A stretch of DNA of 37,253 nucleotides, from contig JAJYYC010000002.1 of NCBI GenBank assembly GCA_021801385.1, forward strand, positions 109,238 to 146,490, written 5' to 3'. Source of the DNA: Microcaldota archaeon. Lineage in GTDB: Archaea; Micrarchaeota; Micrarchaeia; Micrarchaeales; Micrarchaeaceae. The position numbers and the translations under genes were made by a program. The notes beneath the pieces were generated by a model. It saw only the letters and a program-made list of their open reading frames with translations, did no database searches and had not been told where the DNA came from. Of this stretch, positions 18,373 through 27,729 are shown one piece after another; position 1 is the first letter of the stretch, and each line of letters opens with the position of its first letter.

Positions 18373-18457
18373 AAAAGGTTTAAGTTTTGTCAAGCTCCTA
18401 CTAAAATCCAAATACCAAAACAATAATGTTATTTAAACCTTTTTATCTCGACAAAAC
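18373..18457. promoter_or_regulatory. Interleaved inverted repeats between the pentapeptide-repeat gene and gyrB
   Basis: AAAAGGTTTAA (18373-18383)/TTAAACCTTTT (18433-18443) and GTTTTGTC (18384-18391)/GACAAAAC (18450-18457). Confidence 0.5.
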
Positions 18458-18519
18458 CTCATAGAAAGGGCTATAAACACGGGCAAGAAACATATATTGA
18501 ACTCTTTCAGAAGATTACT

Positions 18520-20427
18520 ATGGACAGTGATTATAGTGCAAAGGATATAGTGGTGCTTTCCGGCCCGCAAGGAGTCAGGAAGCGGCCCGCTATGTATATA
18601 GGATCAACCGGCAGCAAAGGATTCATACACCTGCTTTATGAGGTGCTCGACAATTCCATAGACGAGGTTCAGGCCGGATATGCGAGCAACATAACAATAA
18701 AGCTGGAGCGCGAGGATGGCGTGGATGTAGCAGAGGTTAGCGACAATGGCAGGGGCATACCTGTGGATATAATAGAAAAGGAGGGCCGCCCCGCACTTGA
18801 AGTGATAATGACTTCGCTCCATTCTGGAGGCAAGTTCGAAAATAAGGCGTACAAAGTTTCAGGGGGACTGCACGGCGTAGGGCTCACAGTTGTAAATTCG
18901 CTTTCTGAATATACAGTAGCCACTATAACGAGGAACGGCAAGATATACAGGCAGAACTTCAGTAGAGGTGAATTAAAATCACCGCTAGAAATTATCGGCG
19001 AAACCTCAAATAGCGATACAGGCACCACAATCAGATTCAAGCCTGATGCGATGATATTTTCTGCGAAGGGTTTCGATTCGATAGAGCTGAATGAGAGGCT
19101 CAAGGAGATTGCGTTTCTAAATCCAAAGATACGGATAACAGTATACGATGAGCGCGATCCAGAGAGCAAGAAAGAGACTACTTATGCTTCAGAGCACGGG
19201 CTCTCAGACTTTTTGGAATTCGCCAGAGGATCATCGAAGCCAATAATAAAGCCGATAATAATACACCATGAGGGCAGCGACATGCGCATCGATGTCGCTA
19301 TACAGTATGTGGAATCGTACAGCGAAAACCTTCTCGCATTTGTGAATATGATACGCACGCCAGAGGGCGGAACGCATGTTGTCGGTTTACACACCGCCCT
19401 AACAAGGGCCATAACAAACTACATAAGTAAGAACATAAAGAAGCCGCCGGTGTCGATAGAAGGCGAAGACACAAGAGAGGGTCTTACGGCAATAGTGGCT
19501 GTATATATAGCAAACCCTGAGTTTGAGGGTCAGACAAAGGAGAAGCTGGGGAACACACAGGTCAAGAGCGTTGTCGATTCAATCATATACCCGAAGCTTT
19601 CCACTTACCTTGAAGAAAACCCTTCAGAGGCGTCTAAGCTGCTTTCAAAAGTTTTCAGTTCTGCGCAAGCGAGGGAATCCGCGCGCAAGGCAAGGGACAT
19701 GGTTAGAAAGAAGAGCCTATTTGATACTGCGGTCCTCCCTGGCAAGCTTGCAGACTGCACAGAGGACGATCCTTCAAAGTCAGAGATATTTATTGTTGAG
19801 GGCGACAGCGCAGGAGGTTCGAGTAAATCTGGGAGGGACAGAAGGTACCAGGCAATACTTCCATTGAAGGGCAAGATACTCAACGTAGAAAAAGCATCAG
19901 AGGAGAAGATATTCGGAAACGCGGAAATTCACACAATGGTTACTGCATTTGGTGTTGGAATAAAAGAGCAGTTCAATCCGGAAAATCTGAGGTACAACAA
20001 AATAATACTTCTTGCAGATGCCGATGTGGACGGCAGCCACATAAGAACACTGCTACTGACATTCTTCTACAGATACATGCGCCCCCTCATAGAGCGGGGC
20101 AACATATACATAGCACAGCCGCCCCTCTATAAGATATCTAAAGGCAAGGATCACATGTACGTCTACAATGATTCACAGCTCAACGAAGCACTAAAACAGA
20201 CCGGCGAGAAATACACATTACAGCGATATAAGGGGCTTGGCGAAATGAATTCAGACCAGCTTTGGGATACTACGATGAACCCAGAAAATAGAATGCTGAA
20301 ACGCATAAACATAAAGGACGCACAGAAGGCAGAGGCGATATTCACCGTGCTGATGGGTCTTGATGTGGAGCAGCGCAGGAAGTTCCTTGAGGAGCATTCG
20401 CATGAGGTATCGTTCTTGGATGTATAA
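18520..20427 (+). CDS. gyrB: DNA gyrase subunit B
   Basis: 635 aa; RKRPAMYIGSTG, FEGQTKEKLGN, EGDSAGGSSKSGRDRRYQAILPLKGKILNVEKA, QRYKGLGEMNSDQLWDTTM. Confidence 0.97.
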   Translation: MDSDYSAKDIVVLSGPQGVRKRPAMYIGSTGSKGFIHLLYEVLDNSIDEVQAGYASNITIKLEREDGVDVAEVSDNGRGIPVDIIEKEGRPALEVIMTSLHSGGKFENKAYKVSGGLHGVGLTVVNSLSEYTVATITRNGKIYRQNFSRGELKSPLEIIGETSNSDTGTTIRFKPDAMIFSAKGFDSIELNERLKEIAFLNPKIRITVYDERDPESKKETTYASEHGLSDFLEFARGSSKPIIKPIIIHHEGSDMRIDVAIQYVESYSENLLAFVNMIRTPEGGTHVVGLHTALTRAITNYISKNIKKPPVSIEGEDTREGLTAIVAVYIANPEFEGQTKEKLGNTQVKSVVDSIIYPKLSTYLEENPSEASKLLSKVFSSAQARESARKARDMVRKKSLFDTAVLPGKLADCTEDDPSKSEIFIVEGDSAGGSSKSGRDRRYQAILPLKGKILNVEKASEEKIFGNAEIHTMVTAFGVGIKEQFNPENLRYNKIILLADADVDGSHIRTLLLTFFYRYMRPLIERGNIYIAQPPLYKISKGKDHMYVYNDSQLNEALKQTGEKYTLQRYKGLGEMNSDQLWDTTMNPENRMLKRINIKDAQKAEAIFTVLMGLDVEQRRKFLEEHSHEVSFLDV

Positions 20428-20436
20428 GGTGCAGAA

Positions 20437-22878
20437 ATGGCAGATATCATAGAATCACACATCGAAAATGAGATGCAGTCAAGCTACATAGACTACGCGA
20501 TGAGCGTGATAATAGGCAGGGCTCTGCCCGATGTCAGGGACGGGCTAAAACCTGTGCATCGCAGGATACTCTATACGATGCGCATGTTAAACAATGTCCA
20601 TAACCAGCCGACCAAGAAGAGCGCCAGAATCGTAGGTGATTGCATGGGAAAATATCACCCGCACGGCGATATGGCAATATACGATGCGCTGGCAAGGATG
20701 GCGCAGGACTTCTCGATGAATTACACATTCGCGGAAGGCCAAGGAAACTGGGGATCAATAGACGGAGACTCTCCGGCAGCTCAGAGATATACTGAGGTGC
20801 GGCTTACTAAAATCGCAGAAGAGATGCTAGAGGATCTTGACAAAGAAGCGGTCAAGATGATGCCTAATTTCGACGGCAGCGAGGAAGAGCCAACGCTCTT
20901 ACCTGCAAAAGTGCCAAACCTTCTGATTAACGGATCTTCAGGCATCGCTGTTGGCGTCGCGACAAACATACTTCCACACAACCTTGCTGAGGTGTGCGAT
21001 GCGATCATCGCATATTTGGGGAATGTTGAGATAACATCAGACCAGCTACTTTCATACATAAAAGGGCCGGACTTCCCTACGGGTGGAACAGTGTTCTACA
21101 ACGAGCCACTACTTGCATCGTACCTGAAGGGCCGCGGGAGCGTAGTGATACGCAGCAAGGTGGAACGAGAAAAAATAAAGAACAGAGATGCTCTTATTGT
21201 TACAGAAATCCCTTATACTGTCAACAAGGCCTCACTTGTGAGTCAGATCGCAGAGCTCGCAAAAGAAAAGAAGGTTGTCGGAATATCGGATCTTCGCGAT
21301 GAGAGCGGAAAGGAAGGTATACGGATAGCAATAGAACTGCGCCAGGATGCTGAGCCGGAATACGTACTGAACCAGCTCTATAAACACAGCCAGCTGCAGA
21401 TAAGCCTGCCTGTTATGAATATCGCTGTGCTAGGCAACAGTCTGCTCACAATGCAGTTAAGAGACTTCATAAAACACTTTGTGGAGCATAGAATAAGTGT
21501 AATAAGGAACAGGTCTAATTTCGAACTCAGGCTCGCAAAAGACAGGTTGCATATCGTAGAAGGCCTGCTCGTTGCAGTACAGAACATAGAGAAGGTAATA
21601 GATGGGATAAAGTCCAGCAGGGACATAAAGGAAGCACGATCCGTCCTGATGCTCGATTATAGCCTTAGCGAGAAGCAGGTAAACGCAATTCTTGACATGA
21701 AGCTAAGCAAGCTTACAGGTCTTGAGCGCGGATCGCTTGAGACAGAACAGAAAGAGCTTGGGGAGAAGATAAAAGATCTTGAATCCATACTTGCGGATCC
21801 CGCAAGGGTAACAGCCATAATAAAGGCTGAGACAGAGAAGCTGAAAGCCGATTATGGGAGGCCAAGAAGAACGATGATAGATAATTCAACGCCTCTGCTG
21901 ATAGAGCGAGAAGATCTGATACAGGACGATGACGTCACAATAATACTAACGAGAAACAACTACCTGAAGCGCATAGATAGCAAAGTATACAAAGAGCAGG
22001 CAAGGGGAGGAAGAGGCGTAATAGCGATTCAGCTAAAGGAAGGAGATTTCGTAAAGCAGATCGTATCCTGCAAGAACAAAGACTATCTGCTCGTGCTAAC
22101 CAACACAGGGAGGGCTTATTGGCTAAAGGCATACATGGTTCCAGAAGAAGGGAGATACGGTTCGGGCAAAGCAGCTGTAAATCTTATAAACTTCGAGGAA
22201 GGCGAAAAGGTCGAGACGATAATAAATACAAGAACGTTCGCTAACACGTTCCTGACTTTCATAACCACAAAAGGCAAGATAAAGAAGGTCGCAGCCGAGA
22301 ATTTCTCCCATACGAGGGCGAACGGAATACGCGCCATAAACATGCTTGATGGCGACAGCCTTGCGGACGTATGTCTATCTGATGGCAAATGCGAACTATT
22401 TATAGCCACAAGAAAGGGAAAAGCCCTCAGGTTCCATGAAAATGATCTGCGTCCTATGGGAAGAAACGCGGTAGGCGTAAGGGCGATAAGGCTGGCGCCA
22501 GATGATCAGGTCCTCAACATAATAGCAGCAAAGGAACATGACCAGATATTATCAATCGCAGAGCTTGGATACGGCAAGATAACCTCTCTTGAAGAGTACA
22601 GGCTCCAGAGGAGAGGAGGAAAAGGTGTGCTCAACATAAAGATAAAGGACAAGACCGGGCTGGTGGTAAGAGCGCTGAATGCGAGCACCAACGGAAACCT
22701 AGTGCTGATAAACTCAAAAGGGGTGTCGATATCCTTCCCAACGAGCGAGATTAGGATAACCGGAAGGGCAGCAAGCGGGGTAAGGTTGATGAAGATGGAA
22801 CCTGGAGTGAAAGTTGTGGACGCGCAGATACTGCCGAATATCGATGTGCCAGAGTCTGCAAAACAAGAGCAGAAGTAG
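20437..22878 (+). CDS. gyrA: DNA gyrase subunit A
   Basis: 813 aa; GDCMGKYHPHGD, catalytic Tyr in AAQRYTEVRL, GyrA-box-like QRRGGKG in the C-terminal domain. Confidence 0.97.
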   Translation: MADIIESHIENEMQSSYIDYAMSVIIGRALPDVRDGLKPVHRRILYTMRMLNNVHNQPTKKSARIVGDCMGKYHPHGDMAIYDALARMAQDFSMNYTFAEGQGNWGSIDGDSPAAQRYTEVRLTKIAEEMLEDLDKEAVKMMPNFDGSEEEPTLLPAKVPNLLINGSSGIAVGVATNILPHNLAEVCDAIIAYLGNVEITSDQLLSYIKGPDFPTGGTVFYNEPLLASYLKGRGSVVIRSKVEREKIKNRDALIVTEIPYTVNKASLVSQIAELAKEKKVVGISDLRDESGKEGIRIAIELRQDAEPEYVLNQLYKHSQLQISLPVMNIAVLGNSLLTMQLRDFIKHFVEHRISVIRNRSNFELRLAKDRLHIVEGLLVAVQNIEKVIDGIKSSRDIKEARSVLMLDYSLSEKQVNAILDMKLSKLTGLERGSLETEQKELGEKIKDLESILADPARVTAIIKAETEKLKADYGRPRRTMIDNSTPLLIEREDLIQDDDVTIILTRNNYLKRIDSKVYKEQARGGRGVIAIQLKEGDFVKQIVSCKNKDYLLVLTNTGRAYWLKAYMVPEEGRYGSGKAAVNLINFEEGEKVETIINTRTFANTFLTFITTKGKIKKVAAENFSHTRANGIRAINMLDGDSLADVCLSDGKCELFIATRKGKALRFHENDLRPMGRNAVGVRAIRLAPDDQVLNIIAAKEHDQILSIAELGYGKITSLEEYRLQRRGGKGVLNIKIKDKTGLVVRALNASTNGNLVLINSKGVSISFPTSEIRITGRAASGVRLMKMEPGVKVVDAQILPNIDVPESAKQEQK

Positions 22879-22908
22879 GAGATAACTTTATGTGTATTGG
22901 GGCTTGGA

Positions 22909-23838
22909 ATGAAGAAAAAAAGAAGGTCCAATCTGAAAATGGAAGATATAAAACAGATAGTGCAAAACTTCAACATCGGCAGTGTAAAATCCTTTAAAGC
23001 TATTAGTTCAGGCCATCAAAGCGACAACTACAAGATAACAACAGAAAAAGGGACGTTTGTTGTAAAATTATTCTATAACTCCCAAATAAACGCCCATAAT
23101 TTTGAGCGCATACTAAGCATACATGAATATCTTGCAAACCATGGCATACTGGTGCCAAAACCACAGCGAGCAAAAACCTCAAGATTCAAAATAAACTATA
23201 AGGGAAACACCGTGGGCGTCATGAGCTTTCTGGATGGCAAGCACCCGAAAGTTATGAATGCTAAACTGCTAAGCAGGATAGGCTTCGAGCTCGGCAGGTC
23301 GGACCGGCTGCTAATGAACTACAGACCAATCGGGAAACTTAGCAACCCTGCGGAGTTTCTCAAAAAACTAAAGAAAAAAAGGAACTTAGATGACATTGAG
23401 GTAAACGAACTCTACAAAAAGACCCTCAAGCAATTCAGTGAGGCTCCAATTAAAAAACTATCAATCTCAACCATAAATGGGGATCCTTCAAGAAGCAACT
23501 TTATGATATGCAAAAAACGCATCGCCATAGTCGACTATGGTGCATCCAGGCGCGATTTTCTGCTAAGTGACATAGCATTTTCAGTATTGCGTTTTGGTCT
23601 AGATAAAGGGGACCACAGAAAATACAAAGCGTTCATAGACGGATACACAAAAGGCTCTCTGATTAAAAAATGGGAACTCAAATACCTGCCAGCATTTTTG
23701 AGAGTTGCAAGAATGATAGATACAATGTTTTCATATCCGAGGTCAGATTCTGAAAAGACAAAGAGCGAGCACCTAAAAGAACTAAATAAATATTTAAAAG
23801 AAGAGTTAATGCGACCTGATGCGGATTACATTACATAA
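22909..23838 (+). CDS. APH/homoserine kinase-type phosphotransferase family protein
   Basis: GHQSDNYKITTEKGTFVVKLF, NGDPSRSNFMICKKRIAIVDYG catalytic-loop-like segment; start set at ATG 22909 (ORF opens at TTG 22897). Confidence 0.7.
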   Translation: MKKKRRSNLKMEDIKQIVQNFNIGSVKSFKAISSGHQSDNYKITTEKGTFVVKLFYNSQINAHNFERILSIHEYLANHGILVPKPQRAKTSRFKINYKGNTVGVMSFLDGKHPKVMNAKLLSRIGFELGRSDRLLMNYRPIGKLSNPAEFLKKLKKKRNLDDIEVNELYKKTLKQFSEAPIKKLSISTINGDPSRSNFMICKKRIAIVDYGASRRDFLLSDIAFSVLRFGLDKGDHRKYKAFIDGYTKGSLIKKWELKYLPAFLRVARMIDTMFSYPRSDSEKTKSEHLKELNKYLKEELMRPDADYIT

Positions 23839-23844
23839 AAACAA

Positions 23845-23976
23845 ATGTTTTATCAGGTAAAATCTGGTCTCCTGCTTCAAAAGGCCAACCTATGCGATCT
23901 GCTAGTCGTGCTTGTTGCAGAAACAATAATTTTCTTTTTAATCGCCAAATACTTGACAAGATGGAGAGAAACATAA
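23845..23976 (+). CDS. Candidate 43-aa single-TM microprotein
   Basis: ATG...TAA: MFYQVKSGLLLQKANLCDLLVVLVAETIIFFLIAKYLTRWRET; below the ORF-track length cutoff. Confidence 0.35.
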   Translation: MFYQVKSGLLLQKANLCDLLVVLVAETIIFFLIAKYLTRWRET

Positions 23977-24027
23977 CTACATTAGGATGGCAGACTCATA
24001 GCTAAAACATATTGAAATATAAACATA

Positions 24028-24101
24028 CGCCCCTGCCGGGATTTGAACCCGGGTCACAGGCTCCGGAAGCCCGTATTCTATCCAAGCTATACTACAGGGG
24101 C
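24028..24101 (-). tRNA. tRNA-Arg (CCG)
   Basis: Reverse strand GCCCCTGTAGTATAGCTTGGATAGAATACGGGCTTCCGGAGCCTGTGACCCGGGTTCAAATCCCGGCAGGGGC; loop TTCCGGA. Confidence 0.93.
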
Positions 24102-24108
24102 ATGATTA

Positions 24109-26850
24109 TTAAGATGACCAATACTTCTTAGTCCTTATGAAATTCCTTTGCGCCTCAATCAGATCGATAAAGAAACTCTTCTCGTCTCTCCTTCTCATCA
24201 TTAGCGCACGCGCAGCAGTTGAAAGGCCTATCCCATAGACAGAGAGCGCTATCACAGCTTTAGGTCCATATCCGCTTATCAGATTCGAATAACGGACCGT
24301 CTCTCCATATATTTCAGCATCCTTCTTCGAGAGCCTCTTCCCTATTTTCCTTTTCTTCATCACCTCATCAAATTCATCTTTGTGAATTGATATTAGAGGG
24401 CTTCCGCACGATGCACATTCTATCTTTTCCATCTCATAAAGCTCCTTTAAGCTTCTCGTAAAACGGAATCCGCAGTAAGTGCATACCATATCTGCATCTC
24501 GTTTCATTATCGAATCCGCAAACGATTTCACCGCTTCACTGTTCGGAGCAAGCGGCGTCATAAACTCTTTTGCTCCATATGAATATTCAAGCAACGCGCG
24601 TGTAAGTTTCGAGGGCCCATCAAGTCTATGCACGACTATCTTTGTGGATTCATCTTGAAGCGACTTCACAAAACCGCTCACGCCTTGTATATCAAAATGA
24701 TTCTCCATAACATCTCTGATGGCTTCAACGTAGAGCGGTTTGCCTTCCATTAACGCTATCAGCCTTCTTGCCATGCTCTTTGATATGTTTGCATCTCTGT
24801 CTATAATGCCAAAAACCTTCGCGGCAGCTATAAACCTGTACCTGAAAACCTCTGTCTCTGAAACGGTTATAGAAAGCTCCTCCCTTAAATTCTCGAACTT
24901 CAACGATTTCAAGACCTTTGCTATCTCGTCAGCTCCAGTACCTTCAATGAGCAGCATATATGGGGTATTCTTTATGATCAATCTTCTGTTCTGGCTCTGG
25001 ATCCTGTGCGCTATGAGTTTTCCAAGAGTCTCATTGCCCAATGTGCCAAGCCACGTATATATGGCAACATAGCCTTCAAACGACTCAATAACGCAGCTTC
25101 TTCTACCGATCTTGTATTCAGAAGAAATCTCTCTAATGAATTCATGGATGGAAACTTTTCCTTCTGAATCAAGGTAGCCTAAATCTTTTGCCCCACCTGA
25201 AATAATGTCCAAAACGCCCTGAGCTACGTTGAAACTAACAGGCAAATCCTCACCTTCCCAGTCAGGTACAGAAGCTTCTACGTCTGTGCTTGGTTCCACA
25301 TACACAACATCTTTATCGATGCTAACAACCTTCCATGGGAGCCCCTTGGTTATGAACACCGAACCCTCGTCTATGCTCTCTGCCACAAAACGCTCATCTA
25401 GTAGCGATATTATCCGGTTGTCTATGAAGTTTTTGACGGTGAATTTCTTGACATCTGTAATGACGCTAAGGTGCCCATAATAATACATCTTTGTGCGCCT
25501 TCCAGGCGTTACTATATTTCCATCGAATCCTATCATGTGCTGCTCAGTCATAAACGATAACAGTTTTGTTAGTTCTTCATGCTTCAGGCCAGAATAAATC
25601 AGCGACCTAGATATGATCTCTTTTACTGCCATGATGTCAGTCCCTCCTGTATCTAGTGCGATTCCGCATATCTGGTTTGCTAGCACGTCAAGCGCCCCGT
25701 AATGCGGCCTCATCACCTCAAAAGCCCCACCTGCAACTTCTTTGCACACCGCAAGCGCCTCTATCGCGTCTATTGGATTGAGCGCTATGATTATGCCTCT
25801 CGGAACCGCGTCTACCCTGTGTCCGCTCCTGCCTGCGCGCTGAGCGAGCCTTAGCGCCTGCCTTGGCGATGCATACTGGACAACAAGGTCTATCGCTCCG
25901 ATGTCTATCCCAAGCTCAAGAGAGCTGGTCGCTATTATTGACCTTACGCTGCCGCTCCTGAACGCCTCCTCTACCCTTATGCGCTCGTTTCTATCGAGCG
26001 AGCTGTGGTGTACCCCTATGCCTCCAAAACTCAGTTCCTTATCCATCTGCACAAGCCGGCTTCCTACAAGTTCGACTACCTGACGTGTGTTCCCGAAGAT
26101 AAGGGTTCTCTTGTACTTGGATACTAGAGCCGAGACGCACTCAAGGCGAGCCGCAGATCGGTCGTCAAGATTGAATTTTTCCATAAATCCCTTTACCTTG
26201 CCGCTATGGTGCTTCGGGATTACCACCTCAAGATTCAGCTCTCTTCCAGTTCCAGACATTGCCACTTTGAACGGCCTGCTTCCGCATAAGTATCTTCCAA
26301 GAAGATCCGGATTACCGACGGTCGCACTTATGCCTATCCGCTGGTAATCTTTTATTGCTGCAAGCCTTTCAAGACCTACTGACAGCTGTGCACCCCTCTT
26401 CACGTGGTAGAGCTCATGTACTTCATCAACAACGACTGCTGATACGGATCTGAATGCCTTCCTGAACGCCGGATTGATAAGCATGCTCTGCAGCGTCTCA
26501 GGTGTAGTGACAATTACATCTGGAGGGTTGTCAGACTGCTTTTTGCGCACCCCCTGTGGCGTATCTCCATGTCTTACTCCTACCCTTAAACCGAGATGGC
26601 CGCAGAGAACCTCAAGTCGCTTCATCATGTCCCGATTCAGCGCCCTAAGCGGAGTTATATAAACAAGCTTTGTCCCTACACCTCCTGATTTTGATATTCG
26701 GTCAAGAATTGGCAGCAATGCTGCCTCTGTCTTCCCGTGGCCTGTCGGAGCAACAACCATGCAGTTTTGGCCGGAATTTATTACAGGTATTGCCTCTTTC
26801 TGTATATCGGTATAGGATCTTGACTTTAGAAAGAACTCGTATATATCTAT
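24109..26850 (-). CDS. lhr: Lhr-family ATP-dependent helicase; 5' end uncertain (track ATG at 26760)
   Basis: VVAPTGHGKTEAALLPIL, VVDEVHELYHVKRGAQLSVGLERL, QRAGRSGHR, C-terminal CTYC...CASC zinc ribbon; T-x-IQ motif (YTDIQKEAIPVINSGQN) is encoded upstream of the first ATG. Confidence 0.9.
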   Translation of the reverse strand: MDIYEFFLKSRSYTDIQKEAIPVINSGQNCMVVAPTGHGKTEAALLPILDRISKSGGVGTKLVYITPLRALNRDMMKRLEVLCGHLGLRVGVRHGDTPQGVRKKQSDNPPDVIVTTPETLQSMLINPAFRKAFRSVSAVVVDEVHELYHVKRGAQLSVGLERLAAIKDYQRIGISATVGNPDLLGRYLCGSRPFKVAMSGTGRELNLEVVIPKHHSGKVKGFMEKFNLDDRSAARLECVSALVSKYKRTLIFGNTRQVVELVGSRLVQMDKELSFGGIGVHHSSLDRNERIRVEEAFRSGSVRSIIATSSLELGIDIGAIDLVVQYASPRQALRLAQRAGRSGHRVDAVPRGIIIALNPIDAIEALAVCKEVAGGAFEVMRPHYGALDVLANQICGIALDTGGTDIMAVKEIISRSLIYSGLKHEELTKLLSFMTEQHMIGFDGNIVTPGRRTKMYYYGHLSVITDVKKFTVKNFIDNRIISLLDERFVAESIDEGSVFITKGLPWKVVSIDKDVVYVEPSTDVEASVPDWEGEDLPVSFNVAQGVLDIISGGAKDLGYLDSEGKVSIHEFIREISSEYKIGRRSCVIESFEGYVAIYTWLGTLGNETLGKLIAHRIQSQNRRLIIKNTPYMLLIEGTGADEIAKVLKSLKFENLREELSITVSETEVFRYRFIAAAKVFGIIDRDANISKSMARRLIALMEGKPLYVEAIRDVMENHFDIQGVSGFVKSLQDESTKIVVHRLDGPSKLTRALLEYSYGAKEFMTPLAPNSEAVKSFADSIMKRDADMVCTYCGFRFTRSLKELYEMEKIECASCGSPLISIHKDEFDEVMKKRKIGKRLSKKDAEIYGETVRYSNLISGYGPKAVIALSVYGIGLSTAARALMMRRRDEKSFFIDLIEAQRNFIRTKKYWSS

Positions 26851-26858
26851 TTAACCAC

Positions 26859-27632
26859 CTATACCCTCAATTGGTCGATTCCGACCGCATCAAGCGCCTT
26901 TATTATTTCTGATCTCTGCGCGCTCTTCAGGCTTTTCCACTCTATGAGCGCCTTAGTGGCTTTTGGAACGGACCTTTTTACTGCAGATTCAAGCATGTCT
27001 ATGTTTGCGCAGTGGTATTTTGGCATTATGTGGCCCAGCGCATACTTCGATTCGGCCGCTAGGGATGTGAACTTTTTCGGATAGTGGCCTGAGCCTATGC
27101 CTATGGCTGGCTCTCCGGATTCATCCGGTTCGAAGATTGAGCGGTTCAGCGCATTTGCTACGGCTGCGTACGCAGTTTCCTCAATAACATCAGGCCCGCC
27201 AGCTTCTATGAAAAAAGAAGGTGTTTCAACAGTCGGACCGTGATGGGTAGCCTCGTATGTGACCTCAAAACCAGCGCGCTTATTCATCTCCAGCGCCCTC
27301 AATGCGCAAGCCATGGCGTATGGTGCCGCCACGCTCAGCGTTTTAGGTTCCCCTCCATATTCGGCAGACTCGGACCAGTTGCCTGTCGCATGAACCGTTA
27401 ACGCCTTTACATTGTCTGCGCTCTTGTGCCTGCTCATGAATATCATCATGTCTGCGTCGAATCTTTTTGTCACATTTCCTGCTGTTATTATGCTTTGGGC
27501 CAGCTCTACAACCATTACTCCGTCACCGACGAAAGTTCTGTGGCCGTGCATTTCTGATTCCTCAAGTTCCATCACTCTGCAGACCGCATCTCCGATCCCT
27601 TTTGATATCGAGTCTGTGCTATCATAGAACAA
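26859..27632 (-). CDS. dtdA: D-aminoacyl-tRNA deacylase, archaeal DtdA/DTD2 type
   Basis: 257 aa; FMSRHKSADNVKALTVHATGNW, YEATHHGPTVETPSFFIEAG, GIGSGHYPKKFT. Confidence 0.93.
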   Translation of the reverse strand: MFYDSTDSISKGIGDAVCRVMELEESEMHGHRTFVGDGVMVVELAQSIITAGNVTKRFDADMMIFMSRHKSADNVKALTVHATGNWSESAEYGGEPKTLSVAAPYAMACALRALEMNKRAGFEVTYEATHHGPTVETPSFFIEAGGPDVIEETAYAAVANALNRSIFEPDESGEPAIGIGSGHYPKKFTSLAAESKYALGHIMPKYHCANIDMLESAVKRSVPKATKALIEWKSLKSAQRSEIIKALDAVGIDQLRV

Positions 27633-27729
27633 AACATACAGAAAAGCACCTTTACGATTATTAGTATGAACCAGAAGCTATAATACGCAGAATGTTGGTA
27701 AATAATACGACAAAACATCAGATGGTTTT

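Noticed and set aside
18373-18457. H-type pseudoknot riboswitch in the gyrB leader
   Set aside because: A-B-A'-B' order fits the topology, but there is zero nucleotide loop between the two 5' arms, making both full stems hard to form together; kept only as interleaved repeats
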